Positions 61,045 through 64,000 of a DNA stretch of 64,000 nucleotides are shown here, piece after piece. Position 1 is the stretch's first letter. Each line of letters begins with the position of its first letter. Under the pieces are notes generated by a model. It was not told where the DNA came from. It saw only the letters and a program-made list of their open reading frames with translations, and ran no database searches. Origin of the DNA: Deltaproteobacteria bacterium (GTDB lineage: Bacteria > Desulfobacterota > Desulfobulbia > Desulfobulbales > Desulfurivibrionaceae); NCBI GenBank assembly GCA_021802775.1, contig JAJZRJ010000009.1, positions 1 to 64,000 on the forward strand. Direction: 5' to 3'. The position numbers were made by a program, and so were the translations under genes.

Positions 61045-63705
61045 CTACCGGGGCATGGGGAAATCGTGATGCGCCAGATTCTCGAAGGTGGTGAACTGGT
61101 TGAGGAAGGCCAACTCCACCGTGCCGGTGGGGCCGTTGCGCTGCTTGCCGACGATCAGCTCGGCAATGCCGCGCTTGGGATTGTCTTCGGCCTTGTTGTA
61201 GACCTCGTCACGGTAGATGAAGCAGATGAGGTCGGCATCCTGCTCGATGGCGCCGGAATTGTGGGTGACGATGCCGTCGGCCAACCAACTGGCCGGCCCT
61301 GGCACGGTCAGGTCGAACACCTCGGCATCGCCGGCCGGCTCGATGGCGATCACCTTGTCCCAGAACAGGTCCGAATGGGCCCAGGTGCGGAGGATCGGGG
61401 CGTCCAGCAGATCGGCGTAAGTGGAGAGCGTTTCCCGTGACGGCGAGAAACGGAAATGGCTGGCGCCGCCGTAGGAGGTACCCCGTAACTTGGCCATTTG
61501 CCGGGTGGTGATGTTGCGCTGCTTCATGGCTGCCTTGACCAGATCGAACACGGTCATGGGCAGGGTGTCGACATTGGGATTGTTCCCGCTTTGGGCCAGT
61601 GCCTCGGCCAGGCGTTGGGCCGACGCCACCCTGGGACCGAACGCGCCGACGCGCGCGAGAAATTGTTGCTGCATGTCGCGGCCGGAGATGTCCACGTTGT
61701 AAAGCGGATTCCCGGTGGCTTGGCGTAAGGCCCGTACGCGGGCGACGATGCCGAGGCGCATGAGCAGAGCCGCTACGTCGTATGCGAGCCGGCGGCTGAT
61801 GGAGGCGAAATAGACGCGGGGGGAACCCTTCTGCCCGGGCGGACGAACATGAATGGAGCCGTCCGTCGCCCACAGGTGGCGGAGAAACAAGGCGATTTTC
61901 TCCTCGGAGAGGCGGAAGACCGGGTCGGGTACGCATTTGTCGGCCGAGCGCTGGTCATAGATGCCCAGTTCCCGCAGCCACCGGTTGATGCCTGCCAACT
62001 GCCACCGGTTGCCGTTACCGGAGAATACCAGCTGATGCCAAGCTCCCCGGCCGGCATGGCGGTTGACCGTGACGTTGAAAGCCTGTGTGGCGGCCATTGC
62101 CACCGCATCGCTGTTTTCCGGGGAGCTGGTGGTGTAGCGCAAGGGTTGTCCGGACAGATAGCTGCCATCACCAATGAGATGCGCGAGCAGCAGGCAGTGG
62201 GCCTCCGGCCAGTCGATTTCGTTTTGGGCCGTTGGCACCCGACGGGAGAGGGCAATACGGTCGCCGGCCGACAGGGCGTCGAGAGTCACCCATCCCTGGG
62301 CGCCGAAAACACGATGTTCGCCGGTCGCCGTCAGTTTGCGCCCGCTGGCCAGGCGTAATTCAAACACCGGTTTCCTGCCGACAGACCAGACCTGGTCCGC
62401 ATGGGCCGCCACGATTTTTTGCTGGTCGTCGATCGCCCAGACCTCGGGTTGGCTGCCAACCAGGCTGCTGATCGGCACCCGCCGACCGTTTGTCAGCAAT
62501 ACCAGGGTGTCGCCGGTCACGCATTCGCGCAGGTCGGAGAGCTGCGGCCGCTTGTTGGGGCGGTTTTCGAGGCTGCGGTTGAGCTGGGACAGGGCGATGA
62601 CCGGCACCTGGAGTTCCTTGGCCATGGCCTTGAGCGAGCGCGAGATCTCGCTGATCTCCTGCTCGCGGGAGGGGACGTTGTTGCGGCCGCGCATGAGCTG
62701 GAGGTAGTCCACCACCACGAGGCCGATGTTGTGCTCGGTCTTGAGCCGCCGCGCCTTGGCCCGCATCTCCAGCACCGTCAGCGCCGGGGTGTCGTCGATG
62801 TACATCGGCGCGTCGAGCAGCATGTTGTAGGCCCGGGTCAGCTTGGGCCAGTCCTGCTCCTTCAAGAAGCCGGTGCGCAGCCGCTGGGCGTCCACCCGGC
62901 TCACCGAGCAGAGCATGCGCAGCCCGAGTTGCTCCTTGGACATCTCCAGGCTGAAGATGCCCACCGGCACCTTGTGGATCATGGCGGCGTGCTGCACCAT
63001 GTTCATGGCCAGCGCGGTCTTGCCCATGCTGGGGCGGCCGGCCAGGATAATCAGATCCGAGCGCTGGAGGCCGGCGGTCAGCCTGTCGAAGTCGTGGTAC
63101 TCGGTGGGTACGCCGGTGATGTGCTCCTTGCGCTCGTAGAGCTGTTCCACGTACTTGAAGGTGGCGTTGATCACCGTCTTCATCGGGTGAACCGACTGGG
63201 CGCTCTTGGAGCGGGAGATGTCGAAGACGGTCTGCTCCACCTCGTCGAGCAGGCCGTCGATGTCGTCCTGTTCCTCGTAGCAGCGGCTGGCGATCTCGGT
63301 GCTGGTGCGGATCAGCCGGCGCAGGATCGCCTTTTCGCGGACGATCTTGGCGTAATAGGCGATGTTGGCCGCCACCGGCACGGTGTCGGAGAGGGCGGCG
63401 AGATACCCGGGGCCGCCGGCGACGTCGAGTTTGCGGGCGTCTTTTAAGGCGTTGCTGACGGTGACGAGATCGAGCGGCTCCCCCTTTTCAAAGAGGGCGG
63501 TCATGGTGGCGAAGATGACCTTGTGGCCGTCGCGGTAGAAATCGTCTTCGGTGAGGAGTTCGGCGGCCTTGGCCATGGCGCCGGGTTGCAGGAGCGCGGA
63601 GCCGAGCACGCACTGTTCCGCCTCGAGGTTCTGGGGCGGCAGCCGGTGGATGGACGAGGAAAAGACGGTGTTCCCAGCTTCCATGGTGTCGGTTGCGCTG
63701 GGCAC
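61045..63705 (-). CDS. dnaB: Replicative DNA helicase DnaB interrupted by an intein
   Basis: Hexameric helicase that unwinds the replication fork. 886 residues in one frame: exteins 1-394 and 817-886 (464 residues, close to E. coli DnaB) plus a 422-residue intein. Extein features: RLPPQNLEAEQCVLGSALL, Walker A GRPSMGKT (223-230), Walker B VVVDYLQLM, SLEMSKEQL, then, after splicing, LSDLRE joined to SGAIEQDADLI. The GTG at 63705 is used; an ATG at 63684 is an alternative. Neither has a good ribosome binding site. The RE|SG site matches the one used by the cyanobacterial Ssp DnaB intein. Confidence 0.97.
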   Translation of the reverse strand: MPSATDTMEAGNTVFSSSIHRLPPQNLEAEQCVLGSALLQPGAMAKAAELLTEDDFYRDGHKVIFATMTALFEKGEPLDLVTVSNALKDARKLDVAGGPGYLAALSDTVPVAANIAYYAKIVREKAILRRLIRTSTEIASRCYEEQDDIDGLLDEVEQTVFDISRSKSAQSVHPMKTVINATFKYVEQLYERKEHITGVPTEYHDFDRLTAGLQRSDLIILAGRPSMGKTALAMNMVQHAAMIHKVPVGIFSLEMSKEQLGLRMLCSVSRVDAQRLRTGFLKEQDWPKLTRAYNMLLDAPMYIDDTPALTVLEMRAKARRLKTEHNIGLVVVDYLQLMRGRNNVPSREQEISEISRSLKAMAKELQVPVIALSQLNRSLENRPNKRPQLSDLRECVTGDTLVLLTNGRRVPISSLVGSQPEVWAIDDQQKIVAAHADQVWSVGRKPVFELRLASGRKLTATGEHRVFGAQGWVTLDALSAGDRIALSRRVPTAQNEIDWPEAHCLLLAHLIGDGSYLSGQPLRYTTSSPENSDAVAMAATQAFNVTVNRHAGRGAWHQLVFSGNGNRWQLAGINRWLRELGIYDQRSADKCVPDPVFRLSEEKIALFLRHLWATDGSIHVRPPGQKGSPRVYFASISRRLAYDVAALLMRLGIVARVRALRQATGNPLYNVDISGRDMQQQFLARVGAFGPRVASAQRLAEALAQSGNNPNVDTLPMTVFDLVKAAMKQRNITTRQMAKLRGTSYGGASHFRFSPSRETLSTYADLLDAPILRTWAHSDLFWDKVIAIEPAGDAEVFDLTVPGPASWLADGIVTHNSGAIEQDADLICFIYRDEVYNKAEDNPKRGIAELIVGKQRNGPTGTVELAFLNQFTTFENLAHHDFPMPR
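61258..62523 (-). mobile_element. DnaB intein with LAGLIDADG homing endonuclease
   Basis: 422 residues (DnaB residues 395-816). It starts with Cys in CVTGDTLVLLTNG (block A), has block B GRKLTATGEHRVFGAQGW with the conserved Thr and His, and ends FDLTVPGPASWLADGIVTHN with the terminal His-Asn, then Ser as the +1 residue. Two LAGLIDADG-type motifs lie between: LLLAHLIGDGSYL and LFLRHLWATDGSIHV, both with the catalytic Asp, so homing endonuclease activity is plausible. The frame is uninterrupted. Confidence 0.95.
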
Positions 63706-63718
63706 GAGAAGCGATGCG

Positions 63719-63746
63719 GGGCGGGAGGGTGCCCGTCCTCCCGCCC
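63719..63746. other. Perfect 10-bp hairpin between rplI and dnaB
   Basis: GGGCGGGAGG (63719-63728) and CCTCCCGCCC (63737-63746) with an 8-base loop. It lies 13 bases before the dnaB GTG and 21 bases after the rplI stop on the minus strand. No T run on either side, so it is not a standard terminator. Confidence 0.75.
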
Positions 63747-63767
63747 GTTGCTGAAAAGTGCTTTCGG

Positions 63768-64000
63768 TTATGCTTCGGCGGTCAGGGCGACGACCTCGAC
63801 CTTGACGTCGGCCTTGACCTGGTAGCCGACCTTGACCGGGATGGTTCTGCTGCCCAGGGTCTTGATCGGCTCGTCGAGCAGGATTTTCTTCTTATCGATC
63901 TCGATGCCTGCTTCAGCCAGTTTGGCCGCGATGTCGCTGGCAGTGACCGAGCCGAAGAGTTTGCCGTCGTCGCCGGTGCGCTGAGCGATGGTGATGGCCG
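63768..64000 (-). CDS. rplI: 50S ribosomal protein L9, 3' part
   Basis: The C-terminal 76 residues of L9; the start lies beyond the window. Seen: TIAQRTGDDGKLFGSVTASDIA, then KLAEAGIEIDKKKILLDEPIK and KTLGSRTIPVKVGYQVKADV, the typical C-terminal L9 domain. rplI-dnaB adjacency is common in bacteria. Confidence 0.95.
   Translation of the reverse strand, partial: AITIAQRTGDDGKLFGSVTASDIAAKLAEAGIEIDKKKILLDEPIKTLGSRTIPVKVGYQVKADVKVEVVALTAEA

Noticed and set aside
58694-61069. 791-codon plus-strand open frame opposite leuS
   Set aside because: Antisense of leuS; no start signal and no recognisable domain.

Overview
The window reads as chromosomal DNA of a Gram-negative, high-GC bacterium. The best guess is a Desulfobacterota (delta-proteobacterial) lineage, perhaps Desulfobulbales-like. 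The reasons are a BamA with an extra N-terminal domain, a stand-alone short MetE-like methionine synthase, a single LolC/E-type permease, and outer-membrane genes mixed with tig-clpP-clpX-lon. No 16S gene is present, so this placement is inference. Most of the window is dense, ordinary core genome; the accessory parts are 2.2-4.6 kb and the MSHA pilus region (39.9-54.7 kb).

Layout. 1-2.2 kb: 3' part of glycogen phosphorylase and a flavodoxin-fold reductase. 2.2-4.6 kb: an accessory islet with a Phd/PIN toxin-antitoxin pair behind a palindromic operator, a degenerate copy of the reductase 3' end directly after the toxin, an AT-rich hicA-hicB pair with a third overlapping small gene, and short direct repeats. 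4.7-19.0 kb (minus strand): recO, rodZ-like, surA, mfd, bamA, lolD, lolC, lysS and a core-MetE-like gene, largely envelope biogenesis. 19.2-25.5 kb (plus): tRNA-Leu, tig, clpP, clpX, lon, tRNA-Val, tRNA-Asp, terminator. 25.5-29.9 kb (plus): the Mla lipid-transport set mlaE-F-D, mlaA, mlaC, plus a cyclic-nucleotide-binding domain protein. 30.1-32.2 kb (minus): ttcA-like, a lipoprotein, hisB. 32.4-36.9 kb (plus): tRNA-Gly, rplM-rpsI, argC-truA, an aspartate-type aminotransferase. 36.9-39.7 kb (minus): a small orphan protein, a DtxR-family regulator, and an O-antigen-ligase-like membrane protein with a TPR tail.

39.9-54.7 kb holds an MSHA-type type IV pilus system: one major pilin gene on the plus strand, convergent with a long minus-strand run mshQ-C-D-O-P-prepilin-N-I-pilN-J-K-L-M-E-G. 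That run follows dusB by only 4 bases. The extension ATPase carries a recognisable c-di-GMP-binding (MshEN-type) N-terminus. 54.7-64 kb (minus): dusB, tkt, lptE, leuS, a replicative helicase DnaB interrupted by a 422-residue intein with homing endonuclease motifs, and the 3' part of rplI.

Strongest candidates for a second look: the three-gene hic operon with an unrecognised third protein; the PIN module inserted at a partly duplicated reductase gene; the Wzy_C/TPR protein beside the pilin gene as a possible pilin glycosyltransferase; MshQ with a lamin-tail-like N-terminus; the cNMP-binding protein in the Mla run; the core-MetE enzyme; and the DnaB intein. No CRISPR array, rRNA operon or intact transposase was seen.
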